DNA from: Bacteroidota bacterium
GTDB taxonomy: Bacteria > Bacteroidota > Bacteroidia > Bacteroidales > Bacteroidaceae
Assembly (NCBI GenBank): GCA_023425865.1
Contig: JAFABV010000072.1
Span: forward strand, 1 to 31,963
Length of the DNA: 31,963 nt
Reading direction: 5' to 3'
Part shown: in pieces, positions 31,838 to 31,963 of the stretch
Position numbering within the stretch: position 1 is the stretch's first letter
Layout: every line of letters starts with the position of its first letter
Made by a program: the position numbers and the translations under genes
The notes under the pieces: generated by a model
Seen by the model: only the letters and a program-made list of their open reading frames with translations
What the model was told of the DNA's origin: nothing
Database searches by the model: none

Positions 31838-31857
31838 ACGCGAGTTCGGGATAAGAT
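31838..31857 (+). repeat. Dispersed repeat, copy B (ACGCGAGTTCGGGATAAGAT)
   Basis: This is a direct copy of 23667-23686 (one mismatch in 20, 24 of 27 with the flank). It lies just outside the promoter of the HTH gene, so copies A and B bracket the whole restriction-modification region. Similarity to copy C at 557 extends further (ATGCAA..A at about 31863). Confidence 0.8.
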
Positions 31858-31963
31858 GAGTATGCAAACACTGCCCCTCGGGTGAGCATGCAGGCTGTGG
31901 TAGGGTGGTGCCAACGCCACGGCCGAACAGCGCAGTGGGGTGTATGGAATGTGCGGCATCAGG
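31858..31963. other. Right-end intergenic sequence
   Basis: G+C-rich sequence with a minus frame open from the window edge to a stop near the HTH promoter. The frame runs through the dispersed repeat, so I do not call it a gene. It may be part of a longer repeat element. Confidence 0.3.

Overview
The window looks like a chromosomal segment from a Bacteroidota member, most likely Prevotella or a close relative. The evidence is Bacteroidota-type -7 promoter boxes (TAnnTTTG) upstream of many genes, few Shine-Dalgarno sequences, a SusC/SusD outer-membrane pair, and protein families typical of that group (MutS2, a WG-repeat protein, DUF2200, an AAA+/WYL pair). The species cannot be fixed from sequence alone.

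Layout. 1-1070: a gene-poor, repeat-rich stretch with the 3' end of one gene, a four-unit 23-bp tandem array and a truncated IS4-type transposase start. 1317-2645: an unknown protein followed by a sigma-70-like protein without a recognisable region 4. 2749-2833: tRNA-Ser(UGA) on the minus strand. 3121-9773: plus-strand mutS2, then a likely operon of a WG-repeat protein, an LTA-synthase-like membrane sulfatase-fold enzyme, a PAP2 phosphatase and trmO. 9776-13676 (minus): DUF2200, a WYL regulator, and an AAA+ ATPase broken by one frameshift. 14066-14157: a second array of the same 23-bp unit. 14303-17117 (minus): an arsenic operon (small ORF, arsR, arsD, arsA) with no efflux pump beside it. 17596-22333: the SusC/SusD pair. 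23078-23482: a GNAT acetyltransferase between dispersed repeats. 23691-31694 (minus): a type I restriction-modification locus (HTH regulator, hsdM, hsdS, four-helix-bundle pseudogene, hsdR, ASCH-domain pseudogene).

How the parts fit. HsdM, HsdS and HsdR are all intact and should form a working type I enzyme, probably with the small XRE protein as regulator, while two accessory genes in the locus have decayed. The locus lies between two direct copies of a dispersed repeat with core GAGTTCGGGATAAGAT. A third, inverted copy (one mismatch) lies where the IS4-type transposase remnant stops. In the ars region, two near-identical dyads (CGTA-N4-TACG) upstream of the small ORF and upstream of arsD suggest two ArsR-controlled points.

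The strongest leads are this repeat, found at two broken genes and around the R-M locus; the paired 23-bp arrays; the ars operator pair with the uncharacterised small ORF; and the sigma-like protein. No wholly new multi-gene system is evident. Repeat counts come from reading by eye and may miss copies.
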